Source: Dasypus novemcinctus
Taxonomy: Eukaryota; Chordata; Mammalia; Cingulata; Dasypodidae
Assembly (NCBI RefSeq): GCF_030445035.2
Contig: NC_080683.1
Coordinates: 118,591,225-118,655,224 of the forward strand
Reading direction: 5' to 3'
DNA length: 64,000 nt
Each line of letters starts with the position of its first letter. Position 1 is the first letter of the stretch. Made by a program: the position numbers and the translations under genes. The notes under the pieces are model-generated. The model had not been told where the DNA came from and ran no database searches. It was given only the letters and a program-made list of their open reading frames with translations. Of the stretch, positions 45,915-57,321 are shown in pieces.

Positions 45915-46388
45915 AAAACAAAACAAAGGTAAGCAGACTTGGCCCAATGGATAGGGTGTCCGCCTACCAGATGGGAGGTCCGCAGTTCAAACCCCAGGCC
46001 TCCTTGACCCATGTGGAGCTGGCCCATGTGCGGTGTTGATGCGTGCAAGGAGTGCCCTGCCATGCAGGGCTGTCCCCCGCGTAGGGGAGCCCCATGTGCA
46101 AGGAGTGCTCCCCATAAGGAGAGCCGCCCAGTGTGAAAGAAAGTGCAGCCTGCCCAAGAATGGCGCTGCACACACGGAGAACTGACACAACAAGATGACG
46201 CAACATAAAGAAACACAGATTCCCAGTGCCGCTGATAAGGATAGAAGCGGACACAGAACATGCAGCGAATAGACACAGAGAGCAGACAACTGGGCTGGGG
46301 GGGGGGGGGGGGGGAAAGGAGAGAAATAAATAAAAAATAAATCTTTAAAACAAAACAAAACAAACAAAATAAAGATGAACAAAACAGA
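45915..46388 (+). mobile_element. DAS-type tRNA SINE (long form)
   Basis: The head is GACTTGGCCCAATGGATAGG, TACCAGATGGGAGG, GTTCAAACCCC. The body has AAGGAGTGC repeats and CAACAAGATGACGCAACA, then a run of about 20 G at 46295-46314 and a CAAAA-rich tail. The duplication AGTATGTGTCTT lies at 45903-45914 and 46389-46400. Confidence 0.92.
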
Positions 46389-46698
46389 AGTATGTGTCTT
46401 ATTTTACCTCTCTTGATTCCCTGCTCTTTGGACCTCAAATTTTCAGCCTGTCTACCAAAGAACTACTGCACAAGTTATAACATAGCATCTTCCCAACATC
46501 AAAATGATGATCAATGGATAGAAATTATAGGATTGCAAGGTTCACCTCAGTATAAGAAAGAACTGTTTGGGTATCAAAGCTGTCCAATAATGAAGTAGAG
46601 TGCCTTACAGAGGACTTTGCTCACTGTCACAGAAAAAGTTCAAACTAAGTCTAAATGATCAAGCCAAGTCTGGAGTGAAGCTAAAACTAAATGGTCAG

Positions 46699-47127
46699 CA
46701 AGAAATGGATTTGGATCAGTGGACAGAGCACCTGCCTACCACATGGGAGGTCCAGGGTTCAAACCCAGGGCCTCCTGACCTGTGTGGTGAGCTGGGCCAC
46801 ACACAGTGCTGATATGCGCAAGGAGTGCCATGCCACACAGGGGTGTCCCCCACATAAGGGAGCTCCACACACAAGGAGTGCACCCCGTTAGGAGAGCCGT
46901 GCAGTGTGAAAAAAGCTCAGCCTGCCCAGGAGTCTTGCCGCACACCCGGAGAGCTGACGTAGCAAGATGACGTAACAAAAAGAGACACAGATTCCGGGTG
47001 CCACTGACAAGAATACAAGTGGGCACAGAAGAACACACAGTGAATGGACAGAGAGAGCAGATAACTGGGGCGGGGAAGGGGAGAGAAATAAATAAAAAAT
47101 AAATCTTAAACAAAACAAAACAAAAAG
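46699..47127 (+). mobile_element. DAS-type tRNA SINE (long form)
   Basis: The head is GATTTGGATCAGTGGACAGAG, TACCACATGGGAGG, GGTTCAAACCC, with the usual body and AATAAATCTT-type tail. A perfect 12-bp duplication CTAAATGGTCAG lies at 46687-46698 and 47128-47139. It is only 310 bp after the previous copy, in the same orientation but with a different duplication, so it is an independent insertion. Confidence 0.94.
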
Positions 47128-47214
47128 CTAAATGGTCAGGTGCTAAGATCTGTGGAGGAAGGAATGCCAGAGCTTGACAGGGGGGTAGAGTGTAAGGTCT
47201 CTTACTATAAGATT

Positions 47215-47345
47215 ATATGACTTTGAAAATGATCTTATGACCTGGCAAATCCATTCCTAGGTATATCCCAAGTGAATTAAAAACAGGGGTCCAAACAGAA
47301 ATCTTTACACCATTGTTCATGGTAGCATTCTTCACAACAGTGGAA
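47215..47345 (+). mobile_element. L1 ORF2 C-terminal fragment, sense
   Basis: ATGACCTGGCAAATCCATTCC, TAGGTATATCCCAAGTGAATT, ACACCATTGTTCATGGTAGC and TTCTTCACAACAGTGG follow the sense L1 sequence near the end of ORF2 (ctaggtatatacccaaaagaattg...). Short fragment. Confidence 0.7.
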
Positions 47346-47523
47346 AAGAACCATCAGGATTGTGGCAAGCCAGCACCAGAACGCTGCAGACTTTGGGTCT
47401 GCTAACACCATGATCTGGGACTCCAGGCTCTGAAACAGTAAGCTAAAAAATGCTGTTGTGTAAGCCAGCCCGGGGCAGGGAGGGGGGTGCTATTTGTCAT
47501 AGCAGCCTGGCAAACTAAGATGA
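47346..47523 (+). mobile_element. MaLR-like LTR, 3' part
   Basis: GTGGCAAGCCAGCACCAG, TGGGACTCCAGGCTCTG, AGTAAGCTAAAAAATGC and CAGCCTGGCAAACTAAG fit the 3' third of the LTR type at 30685 and 40836. Confidence 0.55.
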
Positions 47524-48211
47524 CTCACTTTCTTCATAAGGTGACAGGTGGATTTTAAACCATCTGTTTTGTTTCTGTCACACATGAACATTTTGTCAAC
47601 CTGAATATCTAAAGCTCTGCTGAGTGAAGATTTTTAGTGTTGCTCTGTGACCTCAGCAAAAAATCCGTAGAGCCCAGAGAGCGAGAAGTCCGTGAGAATG
47701 TTCTAAACTCTCCACTGGTGGTTGGCCAGCTCTGTCCTTTCAGATTCTCATCTGAGCCAATGCCATTCTGTGCATTTTAACTTGTGTTGCTCTAACATCC
47801 AGAGTCATTTGGTCTTGTCTCTGTCCCACTGCCATGGAGGCCCCTTCTGCCACATACCTTCTCTGTTCAGAGAGCCTTCTCTGGGTCTGTTGATGAGGAG
47901 GCTCATAAGTATAGAGAAGCTTCCATAGAAAGAAGCTGGGAGATGCTACTTTCCCTTTCATACCTGGCTGAATTCTGAAGGAAAGCATTACCTGCAAAAA
48001 GCAACCAGGAGCACATTAAAGTCTTACTAACTTTCCTTTCCTTTTGGGGCAAATCCTATGGCTCCCTTTTATTGAATAGATTAAAGATATATGACTTTTT
48101 CATTGACAGCAACTGTGCATGTTATTCTCTGTTTAGAACTTCCTTTTCACTCTTTCTTTTTCTATTATTATAACTTGACCACATCATTAAAAAAAATACA
48201 GCTCAATATGT

Positions 48212-48385
48212 ATTATGGGTTGAATTATGTCCCCCCCCGAAAAGACATGTTCAAGTCCTAAACCCCAGCCCCATGGATGTGACTTCTAATCGAAAATAGG
48301 GTCTTTGAAAATGTGATTAGAGAACATGGAGCCAGATGCATTCCTAAAAGAACACCAGCTGTTCTGTGGTCTTGGATTTCTGCCA
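48212..48385 (+). mobile_element. MaLR-like LTR fragment
   Basis: TTATGGGTTGAATTATGTCC, GACATGTTCAAGTCCTAAACC and GAAAATGTGATTAGAGAACATG, then the 3' part is abridged (TGGTCTTGGATTTCTGCC). Old and partial. The run 47524-48211 before it is unique sequence. Confidence 0.65.
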
Positions 48386-49205
48386 ACTTAAACTTGACAC
48401 AATGCTAAACCTTCATTGATTGCTTGGGTACCCACTCCTCAGGTAGATAGACCTTAGTATCTTAATCTATTTCTCATCATATTTAACATTAAGAGCAAGT
48501 TAAAACATGTAAAGAGTAAAGAAAATGAGAATCTTTTAATTAGAGGTGTATTTGGATTTTTATGTGACATTTGCTACGATGAGAAAGCCTTTAAAAAGCA
48601 GCGTTCCACCCACACACAAAAATGTGGGTTTTCACAAAGTCAGGTGATTGCAGCAAAACCTGAATATTTCCTTTGGAAATTGACTGGAAGCTCTTAGGCT
48701 CTTACCTTGATTTCTGCCAGCCTTGAATGATGACTCTGTACTGTCCCTCTGGTCCCCAGGAACACTTTTGTGTATTTCTAGCACTTTCTTACCACATTGT
48801 AATGCAATTATCTACTGATGGGAATGCCCATAAAATTGCTTTTGCTGAACTGGGCTTTGGTGAGAAGCCAGCGGCCTCCTCATGTTCTAACATGTTTCTC
48901 TCTTTACAGGGATTGCTGAAAAGGTCAGAGTCAAGTTCCTGGTGGATCCTTAGCAAAGACACAGACGCCGTCATCGCCTTTCTTTTGTGTTTTAGCTCGC
49001 CTCTCGTGTCCCATTTCGTCATTGCTCTCCCTTTGCCTTATCTTTCTCACTTGCTCCTAATAAACTTTATTTTCCTGTGTTGTACTTCTCTCTGTTCCTC
49101 TTTGAGAGAGTCTTTTAGAAGAAAGCACGACAATAAAGACTGACAAATCTGTAACTGTCCACCCCCTCATTAGCCTGTGAACTCCTTGAAAGGGGACTGG
49201 GGTTG
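48386..49205. other. Unique sequence
   Basis: The 138-codon plus-strand frame at 48727-49143 has no recognisable domain and I treat it as chance. No repeat seen. Confidence 0.4.
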
Positions 49206-49215
49206 GTTCTTCAAC

Positions 49216-49412
49216 TTTTTTTTTTTTAAGAAGTTATCGGGGACTGAACCCAATACCTAGTACATTGAAAGGAAGCACTTAACCACTGAGCTACAGCCAC
49301 TCCCCAACGAGAGGGGTTTATTCGTTTGTTTTCAGGAGGTGTTGGAGATCGAACTCAGGATCTCGTATATGGGATGTAGGTGCTCAACCACTTGAGCTAC
49401 ATCTGCTCCCCA
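49216..49412 (-). mobile_element. Dimeric DAS-type SINE, inverted
   Basis: Two minus-strand monomers: GGGACTGAACCCAATACC with TTAACCACTGAGCTACAGCC, then GGAGATCGAACTCAGGATC with CAACCACTTGAGCTACATC (plus-strand reading). A 10-bp duplication GTTCTTCAAC lies at 49206-49215 and 49413-49422. Confidence 0.88.
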
Positions 49413-49422
49413 GTTCTTCAAC

Positions 49423-50799
49423 AGTTTGCACTTGGATTTGACATAGAGCTTCATTAGATGCCCAGGAAATGTCTTTGAAAGTAAACTAAATGAAGTTTCA
49501 GTTATAAAATAGAAAGGAATCATCTGGCAATTTGAGAAGTGCCAGCTTTCTCCTCCATGGGAAGATAAAGAAAAAAGACAGACCCGTTTTGTTACCTGTA
49601 CACAAGAAAGCAGAAGATATTCCTTATGTGAGAAGCCAGACAAGGATGAAAGAATGGACTATATTTTTTTAAAAATCACCCTATTGATGCTCTGCTTGTG
49701 GCACTTTTCTCGGTTGTAACCCAAGGGAAGTGACCGGGGCTGGTTACCCATGTATCCTGGAGCTTTGCACATGAAAGGTGCTAGATAAATGCGTGCTGAG
49801 CTAAGTCCACCTCTCCAGATGCTAGCATGGGAAACAGAGTCAGCTGGAATGTTTGGCAGGAAACGTCTGGCATCGCTTTCCTCTCAGCCTGAATCCTAAA
49901 AAAGTCCAGAGAAACCGTAGAATTCAGATTGGTGACTTGATTCAGAGTTGGTACAAAAGACATCTAGCTCAGAAGCCCTTGTCTTGTAATGACAAAAAGC
50001 CCTATTTCACCTAGAACTTTAAAGTCTTGATTAACAGTAGATTAATCTTGTTCTTTGAAAGCAATCCAATGTAGCAAATATTGTTTTTTTGTGTGTGTTT
50101 TTTTTTTAACTCTTTTGGCTTTACTAGAAGAGAAAATGCTAACAGTTCACTTTTTGTGGGTGCTGAAATCCATGGCATGTTTCTAAGCTGAATAAGATGT
50201 TACTGGGATATGACTTTCATTTAAGATCAAAGAATTTTGTCTTTAGGCTCTATCATTTCTTACTCCAAAACGTCTTCCACATTATTCCTTTCCTCTCAGT
50301 ACCTTGTCATTTTTCTTATCCCAGGTCTCAGGACTCATCCCAGCAATGATCCAGTAAACATTCAGCCGGCTCCCTTGTCACCACTCTTTCTATCAAATTC
50401 ATCCTGAACGATGTCAGATAGTTCTTTCAAAAACAGTGTTTTCATCATAGCATTCCATAGCCAGTAACTGCCCGTAACTTCTTACACTGCACATATCAAC
50501 TGCAAAGTCTCTGCAAACTGTCGCTTGTCACATCCTTCCGTCTTGGCCCCAGCCGTGCACCCAGCCTGCACTCTTAGCATCCTGCCACAGCTTAGTCTGT
50601 TCCTTTAACGTACCTGCACTTGCATGCAACAGGAAGGAGGGTGTGGTTTGTTCTTTGATGAGACTAAAGCTTTGCACTGAAAACAGTTTTCTCTTGACCC
50701 AGAACCGCTACTCCAACGCTGCTTTAGAAAAAGTTCTTGTTTACAGTTGAAAGAAAGTCAAGTAGCAGCAGGCAGTGAAAGCAAACTTTAGATGCTCCT
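49423..50799. other. Unique sequence with an L2/MIR-like scrap
   Basis: Around 49750-49800, GCACATGAAAGGTGCTAGATAAATGCGTGCTGAG resembles the L2/MIR tail. The rest is unremarkable, with no gene. Confidence 0.4.
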
Positions 50800-50970
50800 G
50801 GAAATAACGGTGCCTACTATTTATGGGGTGCTAGGTCCCGCATGAACATTGTCTGCTATCTCACAGCTGAACCCGAGGCCTTACTAGCTGCATTTCACCA
50901 AGCGCTTGCTTGAGGTTGCACAGTCGATGAGGCACGACCGACACCCAGGAAGTCTGTGCAGCCACAGCCT
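50800..50970 (-). repeat. MIR SINE, inverted
   Basis: GTGCCTACTATTTATGGGGTGC, CATTGTCTGCTATCTCACAG, GCTTGAGGTTGCACAGTCG and CGACACCCAGGAAGTCTG follow an inverted MIR (or MIR3). Diverged. 50971-51440 after it is unique. Confidence 0.6.
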
Positions 50971-51440
50971 CGTGCCTCGTAACCACAAAACTGTAACAAC
51001 CCCTCAACTGACCACACCAGCGTCCATCCAGACACCTGAGAGGGGCTGCTGGAGGAAATAAGGGGGGATACTTTAGGTTTATGTGCTAGAAGGAGTTCTC
51101 TCTGCCTTGAGGGAGAAAAAAATAAACATTTTTCTGGACAAAAGCGGTCAACTGAGGCCCTGACCTGGCACAGCTGGAACTTTCTCCACCCTGCCTCTCC
51201 CTTCAGATGTCTCATTTCACCAATGAAACCCACATCTTAGTGAGAGCAATGTCTCACCCGGAGCTGGACCTTCAGCAGTACAAACGGGAGAGCGTGGGGG
51301 GGCTGCTCAGGGGTCGTCCACGCTGTGATCCTCCGTGGGAGCCTCTTCACTAAACCAATCTGATGGCTTTAAAAGTGCAAGAAAAGGTCCAGCCAGAGAA
51401 GGTGCAGAATCCACAGCTCAGCTTCCACTACAAGTGTCGC

Positions 51441-51540
51441 CACGGGTGCAGATGTGGCTCAGTGGTGAAGCGCTGGCTTCCCACATGGGAAGTCCCGGGT
51501 TCAATCCCCGGCCCCCTGTGCCTCAAAAATAAATAAATAA
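51441..51540 (+). mobile_element. Monomeric DAS-type tRNA SINE
   Basis: GATGTGGCTCAGTGGTGAAG, GGCTTCCCACATGGGAAGTCC and GGTTCAATCCCC, then a (AAAT)n tail. No long body. Imperfect flanking match AAGTGTCGC against AAGTGTTAC. Confidence 0.85.
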
Positions 51541-51605
51541 AAGTGTTACTACAGTGTACAGGCAGAGCTCCAAGCGGGCCAAAGAGCACAGGAGAGGCCC
51601 CGTAC

Positions 51606-51984
51606 CGGTTTCCTAGGGCTGTACCACTAAGTACCTCCTACTGGGTGGCTTAAAACAGCAATGTGTTCTCCCCCAGTTCAGGAGGCCAGAGTCCAAGACG
51701 GGGGTGTCGCAGGGCTGTGGGCGCTCTGAAACCTGTGGGAAGAAGCCCTCCTGGCCCCTGTCAGCCTGCGGGGCTTGTGGCCCCCCGGCAGGCCTTGGCT
51801 CGTGGGCGCATCGCCAACTCTTCACCTTGTTCTCTCTGTGTCTCCTTTCCCGCCCCACGCCATAGGCCCCTGTCTAAGTGAATTACATCTACAGTGACCC
51901 AGTGTCAAAAGATGGTCGCATTCACAGTACTGTGGGTTAGGATGTCAACAGATCTTTTTTTGGGGACACAAATTCACCCCATAA
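51606..51984 (-). mobile_element. MLT1-type MaLR LTR relic
   Basis: In reverse: GTTTCCTAGGGCTGTACC, GGGTGGCTTAAAACAGC, CAGTTCAGGAGGCCAGAGTCC, AAGACGGGGGTGTCG and TTTTGGGGACACAAATTCACCC. This is a clear inverted MLT1 LTR outline. Confidence 0.82.
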
Positions 51985-52008
51985 AACTGACAAATAAAAG
52001 CCAACCTG

Positions 52009-52336
52009 GGGAAGCAGACATGGCTCAACTGATAGAGCGTCCAGGGTTCGATCCCCAGGGCCTCCTGACCCGTGTGGTAAGCTGGCCCACATGCAGTGCT
52101 GCCATGCGCAAGGAGTGCGCCCCCCAAAGAGAGCCGCCCCACATGAAAAAAGCACAGCCCGCCCAGGAGTGGCCCGCACACATGGAGAGCTGATGCAGCA
52201 AGATGACACAACAAAAAAGAGATGCCGTTTCCCAGTGCCACCAGATAATGCAAGTGGATGCAGAGGAACATACAGTGAATGGACACAGAGAGCAGACAAT
52301 GGTGGGGGGTGGGGGGAGAAATAAATCTTTAAAAAA
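52009..52336 (+). mobile_element. DAS-type long SINE with a gap in the head
   Basis: The A-box side (GACATGGCTCAACTGATAGAGC) joins directly to CAGGGTTCGATCCCC, lacking about 20 bp that other copies have between them (TACCACATGGGAGG region). The body and tail are otherwise typical. A flanking AAAGCCAA match occurs on both sides. Confidence 0.85.
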
Positions 52337-52345
52337 AAAAAGCCA

Positions 52346-53115
52346 AACTGGACTTAGATGAAGAGAGACTATTCAGAAAGACTTGCAATGGGGAGAACGT
52401 GTGGAACTCAGGAACTGCAAATGGCTCAGGGTCAAACAGAGAGCGCCTCTTCTTCCTTAGGGAGCGTGCGCAGACCGCACCAGAAACGGGAGCTTGGGCA
52501 AGTGGGGTCTTGCGTTGGCTGTACTCAGCCAGTCCTGGGCTCAGCTGGCGAGGCAGCGCTTTCTGCAGCTCAGGGCAAAGGAACTCGGGGGCCTGCGGGC
52601 ACCAGGGCAGCCTGCCTACCTGGCTGACCCCGCTTGCCCTTGTCCGATCTCAACTGTAATGGCACACGCGGGTGGCAGGAAAGGGCAAGGGGGAGCCACT
52701 TCACCACGGGCGTCTGCCAATGCTACAAATCAGGGCTGCGACCACCGCAGACATGTCTGGGCATTGCCACGTGTCCAAGGGAGGAGCCCAGTGAGGGGAC
52801 CATCCAGGCCCCCCCTTCCCACTGTCCCCACTGCTCTCCACATGGCCTCTCATCATCTCTGGCCGCAGCTCACGTTTTCTCCATGGCACGGTGGCCGACT
52901 TCTAAGAGAGCAAAAACCAGTCTAGGACCAGAACTGGGACGACATCGTTTGCCGTATTCCAAATGGTCAAAGTTCCGAGGCCAGACCAGATTCAAGGCGA
53001 GGAGAAAGAGGTTTGCCTCTTGATGAGAGGAGCCGCAACCTGGAACCCGTCTTCAGTCCACCACAGGTGCAAGGCTAAATTGGTGTGCAAGGACTCAGAA
53101 TGAATATTCTGTGGG
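52346..53115. other. Unique, moderately GC-rich sequence
   Basis: Overlapping chance frames of 129-143 codons; none resembles a known protein. Confidence 0.4.
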
Positions 53116-53996
53116 AGGAAGGGGAATCTTGAAAGAGAATTACATTTGCAATCCATCAAAATTAACTCCAGAAACAGGCATAGCTATCCTTATAGATAGA
53201 CTACAGGTGAAATGGATTGTTTATGTGACAGTAAGGAAAAGAAGCTGGCAAATTGAGGAAACAAGGCAATCTACTTCTAGAGTCGATAGTACTTATTATA
53301 TCAAAGGTTATAAATAAAAGCTGGAAGTTGATTCTGGTTGAAATAGTGATAAAGATGTCCTCCCCTTTTTTATTTTTAATTTATCCACACTAGGCTGTTG
53401 AGACTAATTTGTGTTCATTCTGAAAATGGAAGCAGTGTCTTGAATGTGCTGTATTATATCATTTAGGATCAGTCCTTAATGCCCTTATATCATCATAACA
53501 GTTGGAGTTTATGGAGCTTTAATGATATTTCCCAAAACAGTTTCCAGAAACTAGCTGTTTACAAGAGGGACTGGATATCTAGCTTTTCACTTGAATTTGC
53601 ACCATTGCTTAATGCATTTGAGTGCTAGAAGTAGGCAGTTTTTGCTCTAAGGCACACTTTCCCTCAAAGTATTTAGCAGAACTCTAGTTCCATAGGATGT
53701 TAATAGGTATTACATGTAAAGGGATCTATAGGTTGTATTAATTTGGGGACGTCTGAGTCGCAATGAAGCAGATTTCTTTACTGGTGAACTTAAGACTTTA
53801 AAATGCCTAGGTATATTGTGATTCAAAAATACAGTGTTTCCTAGACTTACTTGACTGCAGAAATAGAGGTTCCCCTTAAATAAATAGTGTTCCCCTAAGT
53901 TATTCTTGGTAGAAATTGCTCTAAGGGAAATGAAAAGAGGAAGAGGAATCTTGAGTAGAAGTAATCAAAATGAACTCCAGAAACAGGCGTAGCAGA
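53116..53996. repeat. Unique block with a spaced direct repeat of about 60 bp at its ends
   Basis: GGAATCTTGAAAGAGAA, then TCAAAATTAACTCCAGAAACAGGC (53116-53186), recurs as GGAATCTTGAGTAGAAG, then TCAAAATGAACTCCAGAAACAGGC (53938-53994), 815 bp apart and with a gap of about 12 bp. The interior is AT-rich and unrecognised. It could be a terminal-repeat element or a local duplication. Confidence 0.45.
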
Positions 53997-54324
53997 ACCT
54001 AAGCCCTTAAAAAATTGGCTTCCTTGAAGCAGGACCCCAAATCCAAGGTGTTAACGCTGATTGTGCTCGTGCTAAAAGCCTGTGGTGTTTTGAAGAGATG
54101 ACTGAAACCGTTTAAACAAAGATCATTTGGCAAAAGTTATTTTAAATCCATGAAATTTAATCACCGAAGACTGATTAGTTGAAAGATTAATTTAGAAAGG
54201 AAGAACAAGAATAATTTCTTACCTTTCCCCACCCTTCTTATCTTATAAACTAAACTTAGGAATCAGAATTTGGATCTCAAGCCTTATGTTAAAGTCATTG
54301 TGGTTGGCGGTTTCTGAGATGCTT

Positions 54325-54722
54325 TCAATGAACCCACTCCCCAGTGTTCAAATCCTGAATAATCCAACTCCTTGAGTGGGGGATGGACCTTGGGACTTAT
54401 TTGAATGAGCAGAATATGGCAAAAGCAATGGGCTGTCCCTTCTGTATGCTACAAAAAAGATGCTGGCTTCTGTCTTGCTTGCCCTCTCCATCTCTCTTGC
54501 CTGCTTGCTCACTGCCTGGGGCCAGCTGCCCTCTGTAGAGGTGCACCTAGCGAGGGGCACCCCGGGCCAGCAACTATGGGAGACAGCTTGGAAGCCCATC
54601 GTCCCCAGTTGAGCCTTGAGCTGATGGCAGCCCTGGCTGCTTGAAACTGAGATTTAAAAAATGACTGTTGTATAAAGCCATGAAATTTGGGGGTACTTTG
54701 GTAGGCAGTTATGGATAACATT
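54325..54722 (+). mobile_element. MLT1-group LTR relic
   Basis: GGGACTTATTTGAATGAGC, AATATGGCAAAAGCAATGGGCTG, ACAAAAAAGATGCTGGCTTC, GAGCCTTGAGCTGATGGCAG and TAAAGCCATGAAATTTGGGG follow a known MaLR/MLT1-group LTR outline. Old, non-coding. Confidence 0.65.
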
Positions 54723-54736
54723 GTCAAGAGACATCT

Positions 54737-55050
54737 GGCGCATGGCAAGCCGAGTGCCCACGCAGCAAGCCAAGTGCCTGTGCAAGTGAGTCACGCAGCA
54801 AGATGATGACGCCACAAAAGAGAGACAAGGGGAGAATCAAGGTGAAGCTCAGCAGAGACCAGAAACTGAGGTGGTGCAATTGACAGGGAATCTCTCTCCA
54901 CATCAGAGGTCCCCAGGATTGAATGCCTGTGAGTCCTAGAGGAGAAAGGTGAGAAGAGAAGATAAAAAGAGAAATTGATATAGAAGTTTACACAGTGAAT
55001 GGACGCAGACAACAAAACAGCAGGGCGGGGGTGGGGTGGGAAGAAAAAAA
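54737..55050 (+). mobile_element. 5'-truncated DAS-related SINE, second subfamily
   Basis: It starts inside the body (CAAGCCGAGTGCCCACGC) and continues with AGCAAGATGATGACGCC, GAGGTGGTGCAATTGACAGGG and CCCAGGATTGAATGCC, as in the copy at 37633, ending in an A-rich tail. Confidence 0.8.
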
Positions 55051-55489
55051 AAGACTTTCGCTATATTATGCATGTCAAACCTTGCAGACAACCGAAGGAA
55101 AGATGAAATCTCTGTGGCTAACTGTACTTCAAATGACAGTATAAAACGCTGGTTTAATTGGGAAGAAACATAGGGGATCTTGAAGATGAAATTTAATGAA
55201 AAACGTCTTTGAATTTCCAGTGCCACTTCCAGAGGAGATATGAGAAATGCAAGGGGTAGAGAGTGGTGGTTCTGTGGCCGCTGCAAGAGCTGGAGGTGAT
55301 GTTGCTCATAAGGCTCCTTCTTTACCCAAAGTTAGGCTCAGACGGGGCAAGCCCCTTTTGTTGAAAGACGGTGCTAGCTACGCAGGGAGGGCACTCTGCC
55401 TGCCAAGAGCACAGGCATGAGTCTTGGGCGGCTCCTCTTCTTCCTGAGGTCTGCTTGGATTGCTCCTTTTAGGCGCCCCTCTCTGCCTA

Positions 55490-55690
55490 CCTTCACTCCA
55501 CAAATGTGTGCTCAACACTGCCACGGGCCAGGCCCTGTCCAAGGGACTGCAGATTCCACAGATGGGGGCAGACAGGCAGCAAGCAAAATAAATGAACATA
55601 TAAATAAGACGGAGTGTACTACTAAAAATTTAGTAATTGCTCTCGGGGCAAACATCAAGAAGGGAAGGGAGACAGGGAGGGCGTGGCGGG
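55490..55690 (+). repeat. L2 LINE 3' fragment
   Basis: TGTGCTCAACACTGCCACGGGCC, AAATAAATGAACATATAAATAAG and GAAGGGAAGGGAGACAGGG fit L2 (gtgccaggcactgtgc..., aataaacaagtaaac...). Parts between are diverged. 55051-55489 before it is unique. Confidence 0.5.
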
Positions 55691-55699
55691 TTCTGGCTT

Positions 55700-56753
55700 C
55701 CTCGCCAGCTACCCAAGTCTGGGCTGAGCCAAGCGGTGGCCACAGCTGGTTCTGTTGGCCCATCGTGATGTCGCCACCTCCACCCAGTGAGCACAGTCTC
55801 GATGGCTCCTTCTTGCCACTCTGTACGCCCCATTCTTGTTCTTTCCTTTGCCCCTGACTAGAGACCACCTTTTCTGTGAAATCTTGCTGGACAATTCTAG
55901 CCTCCACTGACCCCTCTAGCTTCCCAGGAACTGAGGGACCCCCTCCCCAAAACAAAACAACCAAACCTTCCTTTTTATTTTCAGATTAATGTTAATTTTT
56001 GTTTCAGAAGTGTTTGTTTTGCTACCACCCCCTCCCCCTACTAGAAAGAAATTTTTTGAATTTGGTTTTTTCTTACTATTTATGAAACTTATAAGAACAC
56101 ACGTTGATGGGCTGTTAGAAGTATCAAAGAAAGGTCTGATCCTTGTCTTTTGAAAACTTAAAATATACTGTGTGAAAGAAAATTTCCTTTTGAGGTGAGA
56201 AGACAGTGGAAAGAGCCTATACATAATCACGTGCTTGATGGTATAACACAGCAGGCAGCTTTCAGATGTTTTATTTTTCTCTTCTGCCTTTCATCCAGAG
56301 TGAGAAATGACCTTTACACCATGACTCAACATGTACGTGTGTGTGTGTGCGCATGCATAGGTGTGTGTTTAACCTAAGTTTTACAAAAGAATGCTTTCTA
56401 TTGCAGTGCTTTCTGGTGTTTTTTATTCCATTTCTATTTCACAGCCCACCTACAGCACATGACCCCAGTGTGGAGAACACTGGCAGATTCAGGTGGTGTG
56501 CGCGGGATGGTGGGGTGTGCGTGTAAAGAAGAGAGTGTGGAGTAGGGGAAGTCTGGGGAAGTGTGACTTGGAACAGGTTAGAGTTGAGCTGACCCTTGAA
56601 AGAAGGTCACATCATTTGGGGCCCTGGACAGTGTTGATTCTGAGTTGGGACAACAGAATGTGCAAAGAATTCGGGATAAGCAGAAAGTACAAGGAACACT
56701 GAGAAACGAATTCTTTTTTAATAAAATGGGGCACTTTCTCTTTCATTTTTATT
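55700..56753. other. Unique sequence, possible L2 scrap at its end
   Basis: A TG-rich run lies at about 56334-56370. From 56570, GAGCTGACCCTTGAAAGAAGG and AATGTGCAAAGAATTCGGG resemble an L2/MIR-type 3' region. No gene recognised. Confidence 0.4.
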
Positions 56754-57160
56754 TTTTTAAGACTTATTTTTTATTTATCCCCCCCTCCCCCACTGTTGTC
56801 TGCTTTCTGTGTCCACTTGCTGTGTGTTCTTCCGTGTCCGCTTGCATTCTTGTCAGGCAGCACTGGGAATCTGTGTCTTTTTTGTTGCGTCATCTTGCTG
56901 CATCAGCTCTCTGTGCAGTGCTACTCCTGGGTGGGCTGCGCTTTTTTTGCTTGGGGTGGCTGTCCTTGCGGGGCGCACTCCTTGTGCATGGGGAAACTCT
57001 ATGCAGAGGGCACCCCTGCGTGGCATTGGCACTCCTTGCGTGCAGCAGCACTGCACATGGGCCAGCTCACCACACGGGCCAGGAGGCTCGGGAGATCAAA
57101 CCCTGGACCTCCTAAATGGTAGGCGGATGCTCTATCAGTTGAGCCACATCCACATCCCAG
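56754..57160 (-). mobile_element. DAS-type tRNA SINE (long form)
   Basis: The minus-strand head is at the right (GGCTCAACTGATAGAGC, TACCATTTAGGAGG, GGGTTTGATC) and the poly-A tail at the left (TTTTTTTAAGACTTATTTTT in plus reading). Body motifs are intact. Confidence 0.9.
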
Positions 57161-57321
57161 AACTCTGCCTCTTCTTATAGACTGATTTTACACATTAAGG
57201 AAATAGTGTAAAATCAAACTAGAGGCCTGCCAAAAGATTTTGAGGGGAAGTTTTTGAGAAAAGCATTAATATTGATAATTAGGGGAAGTCTAATGGGAAA
57301 GCAGAATTGAAGAATACATAT

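Noticed and set aside
45869-46438. 189-codon minus-strand frame
   Set aside because: It is the antisense of a long DAS SINE.
48727-49143. 138-codon plus-strand frame
   Set aside because: Weakly hydrophobic sequence with no domain, no splice context and ordinary intergenic composition.
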